Positions 58,801-62,652 of a DNA stretch of 64,000 nt are shown here, in pieces. Source of the DNA: Astropecten irregularis (lineage: Eukaryota > Echinodermata > Asteroidea > Paxillosida > Astropectinidae); assembly GCA_963971285.1 (NCBI GenBank), contig OZ020255.1, positions 10,808,931 to 10,872,930 on the forward strand, given 5' to 3'. Within the stretch, counting starts at the first letter, position 1; each line of letters begins with the position of its first letter. The notes under the pieces are model-generated. The model was not told where the DNA came from and ran no database searches. It was given only the letters and a program-made list of their open reading frames with translations. The position numbers were made by a program, and so were the translations under genes.

Positions 58801-59665
58801 TCACAGATGACTGTTTCTGAATCTGTCTTGATATTTTTGCCCATGAATCGGTATTTCTTTGATAAAAACCAAAGTATGATACTACCTTTAATTTGATCTC
58901 GGGAATGGGAGACTTTGGAGCTGGGTCTTAATAAATAAAATAATAATAATGTACATTTATATAGCGCTTATTACAGTAGTTTCTAAGCGCTTAAATCTTC
59001 AACTTGATAGCGCATGTGCACAGCAACGAGCGCATGCACACTATTGCACACACATGCTCAAAGCTAGCAAAACAGAGACTCCAATCTGCTGCCGCCAACG
59101 TCTCAAAAGTCTTCCATGGGCCAGACAATTTGTGGGGGGAAACAAGGACAAATATTGGTTCCAGCAAATTGACAATCGGGAAGCATCATATCATCATTGT
59201 CTGGATTAGCTAAGATGGCAGAGCACCGATGTGGTCAATTTAGACGTCTTGGGTTCAATTCCTGTTCAAGTCAGAAATACCCTTGCTCATCCCAGGAACG
59301 ATATGGTTCCTTTAAAAATTTAAATCCCACTCCAGTCAATTTTCTTTATTCACCATTCAGCGATTTGATTCCAATTTTCACCATTGAAAAGTGAAGAAAG
59401 AAAAATTGACTGGAGTGGGATTCGAACTGGCGACCTCCTGAACACCATACAGTTTTCAGTTTCCCTTGTGGTCATTTGATGATCAAATTTGTATCCAGTC
59501 AGTTTCCCTTTTAGTTTATCTGATAATTTCATAAATAATTTGATGATTTTTATGAAATTCAACTTCATTTTTGTTTGTTATTAGTTTCTGTCGGAGACTA
59601 CGCTCTGCAGAGAGAGCTTTGGAGATTGTGATGTGGCCGAGACCTGCTCTGGAACCTCTGGCTTT
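26467..59665 (+). CDS. ADAM family protein with degenerate zinc site, 3' end off the right edge
   Basis: Type I membrane protein of the ADAM (disintegrin and metalloprotease) family. Eighteen exons join with no phase conflict into 534 codons: 26467-26596, 34387-34520, 36018-36088, 38841-38910, 39755-39834, 40789-40852, 41360-41411, 43038-43126, 43689-43754, 44567-44635, 53555-53715, 54342-54435, 54829-54925, 55342-55393, 56129-56243, 57389-57472, 58070-58162, 59585-59665. Order: signal peptide (exon 1, TVTFFVWSGFVW core), prodomain (exons 2-8, with CHYQGVV and SSTVSLSTCNG), basic RR junction (HHRRVRRE, exons 8-9), metalloprotease fold (exons 9-15, FYRPLNVRLVVTYVELW), then disintegrin domain (exons 16-18, CGNGILEGSETCDCG, CCDPMTC, CRESFGDCDVAETC). 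The zinc motif is HVLAHNLYIYND instead of HExGHxxGxxHD, so protease activity is unlikely. The disintegrin loop has no RGD. The Cys-rich region, transmembrane segment and tail must lie beyond 64000. Intron 10 holds a Ty3/Gypsy element and the intron after exon 18 a DIRS element. Confidence 0.92.
26864..27095. repeat. Family H short element
   Basis: Ends AGGGCCCTTTCCCAAACCTC and GAGGTTTGGAAAAGGGCCCT, with GGCTCCGGCTCC-type repeats near both ends. The interior aligns with 5720-5935 and 43393-43625 (AGCTTCAGCTTCAATGAAAA). Confidence 0.75.
29121..29506. repeat. Family E inverted-repeat element
   Basis: The ends AGGCACATTCTCACACACCA and GGTGTGTGAGAATGTGCCT are inverse. Inside are several inverted copies of GCGCGACTATTTGGGTCGC. 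A truncated relative lies at about 34644-34931, immediately after ADAM exon 2. Confidence 0.8.
29817..30145. repeat. TTAA-ended element, family C
   Basis: TTAA at 29817-29820 and 30142-30145. Starts AGGTAAGTACAGGATTGG, ends CCAATCTATACCT. It is in the reverse orientation to the copies near 22315 and 25602. Confidence 0.72.
30283..31042. repeat. TTAA-ended element, family F, interrupted by a family A element
   Basis: TTAA at 30283-30286 and 31039-31042. Ends GCCCTGTCCGCACTGGACTT and AAGTGCGGACAGGGC. GTCCAGTGCGGAC recurs internally in both orientations. A complete family A copy sits at 30553-30927. Confidence 0.85.
30553..30927. repeat. TTAA-ended element, family A, nested in family F
   Basis: TTAA at 30553-30556 and 30924-30927 flank ends AGGGATGGTACAGAACTGG and CCAATTCTGTACCATCCCT. 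It interrupts the family F element. Confidence 0.88.
31497..31836. repeat. Family F copy with a 31-base poly-C tract
   Basis: The left end is diverged (CTCTGCACTGGACTTTTTTT). The right end is GTCCAGTGCGGACAGGGCTA. The interior aligns with 30286-30550 and 30928-31040 without the family A insert. A run of 31 C occupies 31778-31808, where the other copy has CCCCGG. Confidence 0.78.
31842..32195. repeat. Family G inverted-repeat element
   Basis: Ends GGGCTTTTCACACTATC and GATAGTGTGAAAAGGCT. The interior has GGGGTTGGAACCCGGATC and, inverted, GATCCGGGTTGGTTTCAAC. A second copy is at 39982-40351. Confidence 0.78.
32203..32475. repeat. Short element with GTGGTGCACCC / GGGTGCGCTGG ends and purine tracts
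   Basis: The left GTGGTGCACCCAAGG and right CCTGGGTGCGCTGGTGG are approximate inverses. The interior is dominated by G and GA runs (for example GAGGAAGAGGAGGAGG) and ends with a C run. Confidence 0.5.
33436..33691. repeat. Family I inverted-repeat element
   Basis: Ends TGGGGCCAATTTCA and TGAAATTGGCCCC. The interior repeats GCTTAGCACAAAAAT and its inverse TTTTTGCTAAGCA. Similar copies are at 36188-36428 and 39301-39551, and a degraded one is near 42246-42460. Confidence 0.75.
34387..34520 (+). CDS. ADAM exon 2 (prodomain)
   Basis: The acceptor is TTTTTTTTACACAG and the donor CAG/GTGAGA. It encodes DSQIHKFHNLRDEELLSS and ends with GEENPNQ, a typical polar ADAM prodomain start. It is in phase with exons 1 and 3. 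A truncated family E element follows within about 125 bp of the donor. Confidence 0.75.
34644..34931. repeat. Family E element, right-truncated
   Basis: GTTCTCACACACCAAAAAG opens it. It shares ATTTCTATCAAACTGCCCG and GGTATTTTTTGGTGCAACG with 29121-29506. It lacks the terminal inverse arm and carries an added TAAACTCGCGGGCCCGCC segment. Confidence 0.7.
35159..35401. repeat. Short element with GGGGCGGATCCAG ends
   Basis: GGGCGGATCCAG at the left and CTGGATCCGCTCCT at the right are inverse. The interior is rich in A and GA tracts (AAAAAAAAGAAAGAGGGGG). No coding content. Confidence 0.6.
35571..35848. repeat. Family B element, right-truncated
   Basis: TTAAAGGTAATCTCATACTTT marks an intact left end. 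The interior follows other B copies up to TTTTAACGGTATGTTTCTACC, then similarity stops. Confidence 0.65.
36188..36428. repeat. Family I inverted-repeat element
   Basis: Ends GGGGCCAATTTCATAAAACT and AGTTTTATGAAATTGGCCCC are exact inverses over 20 bp. Internal motifs TTGCTTAGCACAAAA and GCTTAGCAAATTTTTG are shared with 33436-33691. Confidence 0.82.
36536..36740. repeat. Family J stem-loop repeat (GATCCTAGCAGGATC motif)
   Basis: GGAGGGCCTGACGCG and TCGATCCTAGCAGGATC face the inverse GATCCTGCTAGGATC and CGTCAGGCCCTCC, giving a long stem. The left flank (AATAAACTGCTGCAAAATGC) recurs with it near 27440, 33790, 41620 and 56600, so the unit is a dispersed family. Confidence 0.7.
37196..37572. repeat. 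TTAA-ended element with GCAAATCC ends
   Basis: TTAAAGGGAGCATATAGGAT at the left and ATCCTTTACACTGCCTTTAA at the right are inverse with mismatches. TTTGCAA lies just inside both. Minus-strand short ORFs inside show no family similarity. Confidence 0.65.
38090..38482. repeat. TTAA-ended element, family C relative
   Basis: TTAA at 38090-38093 and 38479-38482. Ends AGGGCATATATGTTG and GTTATACATGCCCT. The interior shares AAATGGTGTATTTA and GTAGAAACATATGGTTAAAA blocks with the B and C families. Confidence 0.72.
39301..39551. repeat. Family I inverted-repeat element, diverged
   Basis: AGGGCCAATTTCATAGAG and CTTTATGGAATTGGCTCCT are the diverged ends. Internal TTTGCTTAAGC and GCTTAAGCAAATTTTG face each other. 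Confidence 0.65.
39982..40351. repeat. Family G inverted-repeat element
   Basis: Ends TAGGGCCTTTTCATAC and GTGTGAAAAGGCCTA. The interior matches 31842-32195 (CGATCCGGTTCAAAAACTTG, GGATCCGGGTTGG). Confidence 0.75.
42590..42700 (-). repeat. tRNA-derived SINE copy
   Basis: Read on the minus strand it carries an A-box side (TTGGTAGAGTGCTGGTACGG) and a B-box module GGTTCGAATCC followed by TGCTCCAGTTAATTTTTTTG, the same layout as 57164-57350. Confidence 0.7.
43393..43625. repeat. Family H short element
   Basis: GGCCTTTCTCAAAGGTTGGC and GCCGAACTTTGAGAAAGACC are the ends. The interior shares GGAAGTAGATTCTCTGGTTT and AGCTTCAGCTTCAATG with 5720-5935. It ends about 60 bp before ADAM exon 9. Confidence 0.72.
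44050..44195 (+). repeat. tRNA-derived SINE copy
   Basis: The leader GTGGCTTCTGACTGTC is followed by GTTGGATAGGTCAGTTGGTA (A-box side) and GGGTTCGAATC (B box). The usual tail is missing here. A separate tail module appears at about 44505-44560, next to ADAM exon 10. Confidence 0.6.
44505..44566 (+). repeat. SINE tail abutting the ADAM exon 10 splice acceptor
   Basis: AGTTCGAATCCTGCTCCTG followed by TTCTTTCTTCACTTTTCAAT matches the B box and tail of the complete SINE at 57164-57350. The tail's pyrimidine run leads straight into GTTTAG, the acceptor of exon 10 (44567). Confidence 0.7.
44567..44635 (+). CDS. ADAM exon 10 (metalloprotease fold)
   Basis: Encodes INRSGGSISALNEALDIVNR followed by ADM, 23 codons in phase 0 on both sides. 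It corresponds to the second helix of the ADAM catalytic domain (typically followed by VDxFYRPLN), and exon 11 continues FYRPLNVR. The Ty3/Gypsy element begins 122 bp downstream. Confidence 0.75.
44758..46158 (-). repeat. 3' LTR of the Ty3/Gypsy element
   Basis: 1401 bp, beginning TGTAAAGAGCGGG and ending CCCATTACA on the plus strand (TG...CA ends). Essentially identical to 51781-53181. On the minus strand it follows the polypurine tract directly. Confidence 0.95.
46159..46168 (-). other. Polypurine tract of the Ty3/Gypsy element
   Basis: AGCAGGGGAG on the minus strand sits directly before the 3' LTR and is the expected plus-strand DNA primer. About 80 bp of non-coding DNA separate it from the pol stop. 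Confidence 0.75.
46248..50468 (-). CDS. pol: Pol polyprotein of the Ty3/Gypsy element (protease, RT, RNase H, integrase)
   Basis: Replication and integration enzymes. The frame is open through 50468. The first GTG is at 50444, but no ATG start is expected because the frame is entered by -1 frameshift from gag. Numbering from 50444 (1398 residues): aspartic protease LLDTGA (Asp42); reverse transcriptase about 345-545 with RMPFGLTGAPSTF and YLDD (498-501); RNase H with DAS (660), Glu704 and TDND (730), then NADSLSR; integrase zinc finger His933/His938/Cys965/Cys968; catalytic core Asp999, Asp1058 (HSDQG), Glu1094, where the last two are separated by 35 residues. A C-terminal chromatin-tethering-type extension follows (GDRVFLRN). 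No stop or frameshift interrupts it, so the element may be active. Confidence 0.96.
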   Translation of the reverse strand, partial: FKLGQPVVVSQPAGLNNEIVDKGSIIRNAIGDCPEAAVKLQGREIRCLLDTGAQVSTVTESWYRENLAESCDLMDVGELLRISAANGKELPFIGYVELSLVAFGTTFPAMGFLVVKDPVDETIRLRKTEVPGVIGSNVLRDMSRSAPTNVSDTQWKMILSLFQENRAIKPGKVRVAGKQPILVPAWSIQVIEGSVQPCKSAPFTAVVEEIGVGFPTLPNGLKLGPSIVTVGRDGRVPMQVANFTDRDMYLKPRTPVGNLMSATVDMPMDFAAVSEETVVTKGPGRDEELSDSTQEVTETLLGKMDVGDKLTEKQKSQLRDIIGKHREVFSTGDDDLGYCTAVKHRIITEDEVPIRVPHRRVPPHLWPEVREYLQSALDSGIIRESSSPYAAPVVLVRKKDGKLRLCCDYRALNAKTRKDAYPLPRIEETFDVLNGAEFFCSLDLAHGFHQVPVREQDIEKTAFRVGTGGLYEYTRMPFGLTGAPSTFMRLMDKVFGDQNFQTLIIYLDDILCFGKTYQETLERLDLVLTRLKSWNLKAKPKKCQLFKTKLRYLGHVISKEGILPDPDKTSAICEWPTPKTDTELRGFLGISGYYRRFVNGFAKIAAPLHQLLTSPRSTKKKKPKGIPPGVSGWTEECDKAMNELKQKLTKPPVLGYPDFTLPFILEVDASLLGLGAVLSQEQNGRLVVLSYASRSLRPAERNMERYSSTKLELLALKWAVSEKYRDLLIGAKCTVYTDNDPLSYIQTTAKLGATETRWIGQLAQFDLTIKHRSGKVNRNADSLSRKTEHCEEVARLEEISVQQLQDNTAPTIVPTSLIKQIRGLIEEVWTKEVGAPAQPQRIPAEPLTATSLPSFSKEQLAELQASDPDIRRLKELWLTKRFPSTKSLKTETQAVKKLLSSRDRLSESDGVLYRSVQFDGESFKQVLLPAVLKQDVLTSVHDSMGHQCPKRVLGLLERRCYWPYMAREVTEYCSTCSRCLLGKCGQNVKTNITSLSAQRPLDVLAIDFTVLEPGTGNVENVLVLTDVFTKFTQAVPTRDQTAKTVAKVLVRDWFVRFGVPSRLHSDQGRNFEGRVIEELCGMYGTIKTRTMPYHPEQNGQCERFNRTLHNLLSTLPPEKKRRWPILLPEMVYAYNVTPHASTGFAPYYLLFGREPRLPIDEMLKVDPDGTPPETEWVTEHQQRLQEAFALASERMEREALKRAARHNKKSQEHPLQPGDRVFLRNRVTGRHKIQDHWQSVPHKVIRKSSHNVYVVEPLDGPKEQKSCHRQDLLNGRDLLSDIQPASSLEEVQEAASELQSGTEAGCDDSTEYIILGDVDAVDLETEGTADGTAGEPEMPSTVSQHTGVRRSQRANAGHHSNPHRLPKSATSQECIAAKDLDRPNRQILEDMVQTQLLLAKMLANCN
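50459..51439 (-). CDS. gag: Gag protein of the Ty3/Gypsy element
   Basis: Structural protein forming the virus-like particle. The ATG at 51439-51437 gives about 326 residues. A second ATG follows two codons later and may be used instead. It has a coiled-coil-like N terminus (VAKLAAELEKLRSIVKDQ), a capsid region with a typical retrotransposon gag fold around FRDRPTKEGEPTINEWV, and a single CCHC zinc knuckle near the C terminus (CWECGSLEHFRRNC). It terminates with TAG at 50461-50459, directly after the TTTAAAC heptamer. Confidence 0.93.
   Translation of the reverse strand: MKMATGVSEKTIDDEVAKLAAELEKLRSIVKDQDEMIKAANQGGSPAKQKNVVVVPSRKMERFRDRPTKEGEPTINEWVSDMKSYLQTRSIPEDDVSACILEHLSGKARQEILGRGEDVKKNPGEIYKILLRVFGDGDDLPSLQQKFYSYVQGDMDLVSCSLKLVELYDRIIELDESFKPGREAALKSRFSEAVNDTGMKREIRRLNAELPDLSFFAVRDRALKWYGSVPQTAARPQKVAISHETPAEMDVVRRQEDVIAKQQKQIDALLAAAEQALKQKKSFASRSNKGEKKDRQCWECGSLEHFRRNCPERAKNQSSKQEESLN
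50462..50468 (-). promoter_or_regulatory. -1 ribosomal frameshift slippery site between gag and pol
   Basis: On the minus strand the gag codons read TCT TTA AAC TAG. TTTAAAC fits X XXY YYZ exactly, and slipping back one base enters the open pol frame (GTC TTT AAA CTA GGG). The gag stop is the next codon. A downstream stimulatory RNA structure is expected but I did not establish one. Confidence 0.82.
51440..51762 (-). other. Leader of the Ty3/Gypsy element
   Basis: Non-coding stretch between primer site and gag. It contains short repeats on the plus strand of the type CAACTCCATCACCAC, which might contribute to packaging. No ORF of note. Confidence 0.5.
51763..51780 (-). other. Primer binding site complementary to tRNA-Leu
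   Basis: TGGTGGCAGCGGTGGGAT follows the 5' LTR with no gap. Its complement, ATCCCACCGCTGCCACCA, equals the 3' end (with CCA) of animal tRNA-Leu of the AAG/TAG isoacceptor type as I know it. Confidence 0.85.
51781..53181 (-). repeat. 5' LTR of the Ty3/Gypsy element
   Basis: 1401 bp, the promoter-bearing copy when read on the minus strand. It pairs with 44758-46158. A TATA or initiator could not be assigned with confidence. Confidence 0.95.
53274..53490 (+). repeat. tRNA-derived SINE copy, degraded
   Basis: Leader GTGGTTTCATGGCTTCTGAC, then AGGCTGGATAGTTCAGTTGG (A-box side). The B box is lost, but the tail TTGTTCAATTTTCAACGACTT remains. Confidence 0.6.
53555..53715 (+). CDS. ADAM exon 11 (metalloprotease fold)
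   Basis: The acceptor TTTTGTTTTAG and donor CT/GTGAGA bracket 53 codons plus two bases. FYRPLNVRLVVTYVELWEGT matches the ADAM segment that normally reads FYRxLNIRIxLVGxEVW, followed by ITLENFYNYTKN, the equivalent of the TLxxFLxW segment. Confidence 0.88.
54541..54665 (+). repeat. tRNA-derived SINE copy, truncated
   Basis: Leader GTGGTTTCATGGCTTCTGAC, then AGCTGGATAGCCCAGTTGGT with GAGCGCC. Similarity ends before a recognisable B box. Confidence 0.65.
54829..54925 (+). CDS. ADAM exon 13, degenerate zinc-binding site
   Basis: Encodes the active-site helix. The reading is AHVLAHNLYIYNDD where active family members have AHExGHNLGMxHDx. The two helix His are kept, but Glu is Val, Gly is Tyr and the third His is Asn. 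Exon phases on both sides are intact and the next exon continues with the usual CTCGG, so this is not a splice artefact. Confidence 0.85.
54973..55312. repeat. Tandem duplication of a segment of about 150 bp in the ADAM intron after exon 13
   Basis: CCCTTATTTCATGGTGTCC...GGATTCGAACCTGCTTCACAG recurs as CCCCTATTTCATGATGTCC...GGATTCGAACCTACTTCACAG about 165 bp downstream, with AAGCTT upstream of each. GATTCGAACC resembles the inverse of a SINE B box. Confidence 0.7.
56600..57045. repeat. Family J repeat cluster (GATCCTAGCAGGATC type)
   Basis: AAACAGCTGCAAACTGCTCA, AATGGAGTTAGGAGGGCCTG and AAAGATCCTGCTAGGATC recur here several times in both orientations, with AGCCTTCGATAAAGATC spacers. This looks like more than one copy merged. 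Confidence 0.65.
57164..57350 (+). repeat. Complete tRNA-derived SINE
   Basis: Best copy of the family. A leader (GTGCGTGGTTTCATGGCTTC) of about 70 bp precedes a tRNA-like region (57236-57307). The acceptor arms GGCTGGA and TCCAGTC pair, the D arm GCTCAGTTGGTAGAGC is intact, and the B box is GGTTCGAATCC. The tail TTGTCTTTGTTCACTTTTCA follows. Having the tRNA part after a leader is unusual, because most SINEs begin with it. Confidence 0.78.
57389..57472 (+). CDS. ADAM exon 16 (start of disintegrin domain)
   Basis: Encodes NVTCETDCGSCGNGILEGSE and TCDCGTPE, the family CGNGxVExGEECDCGxxxE signature. Phase 0 at both ends. Together with exons 17 and 18 it supplies the calcium-stabilised disulfide ladder. 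Confidence 0.92.
57541..58015. repeat. 58-bp minisatellite in the ADAM intron between exons 16 and 17
   Basis: The unit begins GATTTGAGTATGTGATGACT and contains CTGACTTTGTGATAACGTAT. Starts at 57541, 57599, 57657, 57715 and 57773 show an exact 58-bp period. The last copies (from 57831) are shortened. Very high unit identity suggests recent expansion. Confidence 0.92.
58070..58162 (+). CDS. ADAM exon 17 (disintegrin domain)
   Basis: ECGDNPCCDPMTCQLT, then SECYAGECCSNCR. This fits the CCDxxTCxL...CxxGxCCxxC pattern of ADAM disintegrin domains. The acceptor is TTCTCTAG and the donor CGG/GTAAGT. Confidence 0.92.
58523..58891. repeat. TTAA-ended element, family B
   Basis: TTAA at 58523-58526 and 58888-58891. 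Ends AGGTAGTATTATACTTTGG and CCAAAGTATGATACTACCT. Same orientation as 16435-16805. Confidence 0.87.
58904..59115. repeat. Family N relative, degraded
   Basis: AATGGGAGACTTTGGAGCTG at the left and CTCAAAAGTCTTCCAT at the right recall the family N ends. The middle has GCGCATGTGCACAGC and an inserted AATAATAATGTACATTTA block. Confidence 0.5.
59208..59470. repeat. Two tRNA-derived SINE copies facing each other
   Basis: A plus-strand copy (AGCTAAGATGGCAGAGCACC, then GGGTTCAATTCC, tail CAGTCAATTTTCTTTATTCA) meets a minus-strand copy (AAAATTGACTGGAGTGGGAT, then TCGAACTGGCGACCTCC). The tails form an inverted repeat centred near 59390. Confidence 0.7.
59585..59665 (+). CDS. ADAM exon 18 (disintegrin loop)
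   Basis: Encodes FLSETTLCRESFGDCDVAET and CSGTSGF. CRxSxxxCDxxExCxGxS is the disintegrin-loop signature. The tip, ESFGDCDV, lacks RGD but keeps the acidic residue and paired Cys of most ADAMs. This is the last ADAM exon in the window. Confidence 0.9.
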
Positions 59666-59870
59666 GTAAGTAGAAAATATTCCCATACACGTAAACTAAG
59701 GTGACCATATTTTGTTGAGATGATCCGGGGACAGTGATCCGTGTTCTAGGGGAGGGGTATAATTTTGAAAAATGTTTGAATGCAGATGGTGCCTACTATA
59801 ATGCAAGTCTACTGCATTCAACCTACCCCAGACGGTTACTACTAAATGCAAATTCCCCTGCGCCTATTTG
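59666..59870. other. ADAM intron sequence, left boundary of the DIRS element uncertain
   Basis: Base composition shifts from AT-rich to GC-rich somewhere in this stretch. I cannot locate the terminal repeat of the element. Confidence 0.4.
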
Positions 59871-61031
59871 CTACTTCGCTGAAAAGACTTGATCAACCGT
59901 AGTGCACCCTGACCTCCCACAATGCCTACCGCCATAGCCGCCATGATCGTCCTTCTTTTCTCAGCGCCGCTATGAAACGGACGTGCCCTTCACGGGCTCT
60001 TTCGATTCTCGAGTTTCCGTTTCCCGCTGCTTATCTAGACTGTCTAGACTTGACATTTTTCCTTTATTTATCTGATTAACCGTTACCATTAACAGTTTTT
60101 TATCTTGTGTGCCTGTTTTTGGTATTTTTCTTTCTCGTTTTTTCTTTGTGCATCCTACAGGTACCGCGGCCCTACATCGCCGCGGTCTACGTGTATTCTC
60201 CTACGTGATGCCGGGGTATGCACAGCTGGCTCTGTGCTTACGACCCGATGAAAGGCCTATATGCGGGGGGAATGGATTGAGAGTTTACCCTCATTCCCGC
60301 CGCGGTACAGCAAATCGGAATGGCCGAGTTTGGGTTCGTCCCCTCATTCCGGGCTACTGCTGCTACCACTGCCAGTCCGAAGGAATTCCGGGCGGTTAGA
60401 TGCTAGGCATGCCTTGAAGGCTACGCGTCTAATCGTCCCGAAGAGGCCTACGGCCGGGGGTAGCTCGATACCACGGTCGCTACCAGAGCGAAGGGAGAAC
60501 GCTCGCTACCAGAAGCGACGAAGGATGCCGCCACATCTGACTGACTGGCCCGGGCGTAACAAGCTCCTTTTTAGGCTCCATGTTACGACCCGCTGAACAG
60601 AGGCTATGACTCCCGGGGTAAGAGCCACGATGTGCCTACGCCTCCTCCATGTCTGGCCCGACTCCATTGCGGACGTCGCAGGAATGCTCCATGACGACCC
60701 TCCGCTACGGCCACGGGACTGGCCCCGCCTACGTGGGTCCCCACTACCTGTCGCCCTGCTTTCCATTCAGCACTCCACGCCTTTGTCCGACTCTACCAGA
60801 GCGGAGGGCTATGGAATTTCTGCACTCTATTCATCGGCCACGCCGGCCCTGCCCTTCGGGACAATGCGGGCTCCATCGTAATCCGGCCGCCTTTGTCCGA
60901 CTCTACCCGAGCGGAAAGCGGACCGCTTGTACCAACGGCCGTACTACTCAACGACCACAACACCCTGTTCTATACCACTGGATACAGCGTGTTTTTTCTT
61001 GTGCTCTGAAACTACGTTCTTCTGCACCATC
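59871..61031 (+). other. Leader of the DIRS element
   Basis: No credible coding frame. It contains GTCTAGACTGTCTAGAC near 60037 and a repeated motif TTTGTCCGACTCTACC followed by GAGCGGA (about 60782 and 60892). Such repeats could belong to the element's terminal or internal complementary regions. Confidence 0.5.
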
Positions 61032-62633
61032 ATGGCTCAGAATGCTCAACGTGGGGACGACCCCGACGTTCACACGATGTCTCTTGCGGGCTCTCCTTCC
61101 ACCGAGTCAGCCCCACCTTTGACTGGCGATGATTTCCCGGTAATTCCTGTGGAACCTCCACGCCTGCCACATCGTCGGGGATTTAAACCACCGCCTCCCG
61201 GGGCCACAACGGGCGCTACTCCCACGGCCCCTCCTGCTACCAGGGCTCCGCCTGCAACCCGGAAAAGGAAGGTGAACTGCCCTTCTCCTTCGCCGGCCCC
61301 GCCGGCAGCCAAAAAGAAACGACAGGTGGAACCCCAGCAACAACCGGAATGGATGGCGGCCTTCCAGTCCATCAACGAGGCCCTGTCCTCTATCGCCAAG
61401 AATATGGCTGACAGGCCCCCTCCAGCCTCTACTGCTCCTGACCCGGACCCTCTGGACCTGGCTTCAACATCTGCACCCGAAGGTCATGACGGCGTTCAGG
61501 AGATCGATGTGACGTCCATTTCATCGAATGTTTCTCAACGCTCACGTCCTGCCTCACGGGAGAACAACCCGACGGCCCCGCGATCTGCGTCGCCGTGCAC
61601 GTCTTCAGACGATGGAGAAATCGCATCGGCTGGTGACCTTACCCCAAATGAGAGTCGCCTTCGCCTGCTACAGCGAGACATGATACAGGTCCTGGGCCTA
61701 CCCGAAGGCACCTCGCCCCCGGAAGACACCGGACACGCCTCCTTTAAGAGGCATGCGTCTCATCTTGAATCCTCCGGGCCGACCTTTCCAGAGATACCAT
61801 TAGACCGGTCATGCGTCAATATGTTCAAGACCATCTCCAAGTCCAAGCCGTGGCGTCCCTCCTCTAAGAGATCGCTCAGCTACTACCACTTCCCGTCAGA
61901 GGACTCGGAGAACTTCCTCTCTACCCCGGCCATCCCGGAACCTGCTAAAGACAAAATCACGGCAGACTCCGGCAAACCATCGATCAAGGCGGTCTTCCGG
62001 GACAAGGACAAGGCCCTGATAGAGTCAACGATGTCCAAGCTCGACAAGGCATCTCGTCACGGTCTCCGTTGCACGGCCTTTCTTCTCCTTCTGTCCGAGT
62101 ACATCGCCCGGGCCTGTGAGGAGAACTCCCCTGTTGCTCCGGATTTTGCCGCCCTCGCCCTCCGAGGTCTCGACGACGGCCTGAACTCCCTATTCGAGCA
62201 GTTTTCACGCATTGCCTGCCTCACGACGTCTGCACGCCGTTCCAACGCAGTAGAGGCGATGCATATCCCGCACGAAGGAGTGAAGACCAGACTTCGGGAA
62301 CTTCCTCTCTTCGGCAAGGACCTCTTCGGTGGAAAATTCCTGGAGCTCCTCGAAACGGAAGTCAAACGCATAGATACTACCAACAAGCTTTCGCTTCGCC
62401 CGACTCCGGCAGCGAAACCTCCTCAGTCCCAACCACGTCGAGGCTCCTACCGCCCGCGTGCTCCGGCCATCCAGGATCGACAGACGGACAGACAGACGCG
62501 TCAGTCCTTTCGCCCCCCACTCCGTCGCCAGAACCAACGCCCGTCGACACCGGCAGCCAGACAGAACGACACACGCCAGAGACGTGGGTCCTCATCGCGC
62601 ACCCCCCGCTCATTCGGGGGGCGGCGGCGGTGA
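61032..62633 (+). CDS. Gag-like ORF1 of the DIRS element
   Basis: 533 residues from the ATG at 61032 (MAQNAQRGDDPDVHTMSLAG). The frame is open further upstream but without convincing start context. The N-terminal third is Pro-rich with a basic cluster (RKRKVNCPS and AAKKKRQVE, possible nuclear localisation). The central part has an ordered helical stretch (DRSCVNMFKTISKSKPWRPS, later LRCTAFLLLLSEYIARACEE). The C terminus is Arg/Pro/Gln-rich and ends FGGRRR. There is no CCHC knuckle. DIRS ORF1 proteins are poorly conserved, so the assignment rests on position before the RT. Confidence 0.75.
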   Translation: MAQNAQRGDDPDVHTMSLAGSPSTESAPPLTGDDFPVIPVEPPRLPHRRGFKPPPPGATTGATPTAPPATRAPPATRKRKVNCPSPSPAPPAAKKKRQVEPQQQPEWMAAFQSINEALSSIAKNMADRPPPASTAPDPDPLDLASTSAPEGHDGVQEIDVTSISSNVSQRSRPASRENNPTAPRSASPCTSSDDGEIASAGDLTPNESRLRLLQRDMIQVLGLPEGTSPPEDTGHASFKRHASHLESSGPTFPEIPLDRSCVNMFKTISKSKPWRPSSKRSLSYYHFPSEDSENFLSTPAIPEPAKDKITADSGKPSIKAVFRDKDKALIESTMSKLDKASRHGLRCTAFLLLLSEYIARACEENSPVAPDFAALALRGLDDGLNSLFEQFSRIACLTTSARRSNAVEAMHIPHEGVKTRLRELPLFGKDLFGGKFLELLETEVKRIDTTNKLSLRPTPAAKPPQSQPRRGSYRPRAPAIQDRQTDRQTRQSFRPPLRRQNQRPSTPAARQNDTRQRRGSSSRTPRSFGGRRR

Positions 62634-62652
62634 CTGTTCCGCTTCTCCTTCT

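Noticed and set aside
60109..60881. Open frames in the DIRS leader (up to 111 codons on either strand)
   Set aside because: Low-complexity Arg/Pro-rich readings in several frames of GC-rich DNA. No conserved block.
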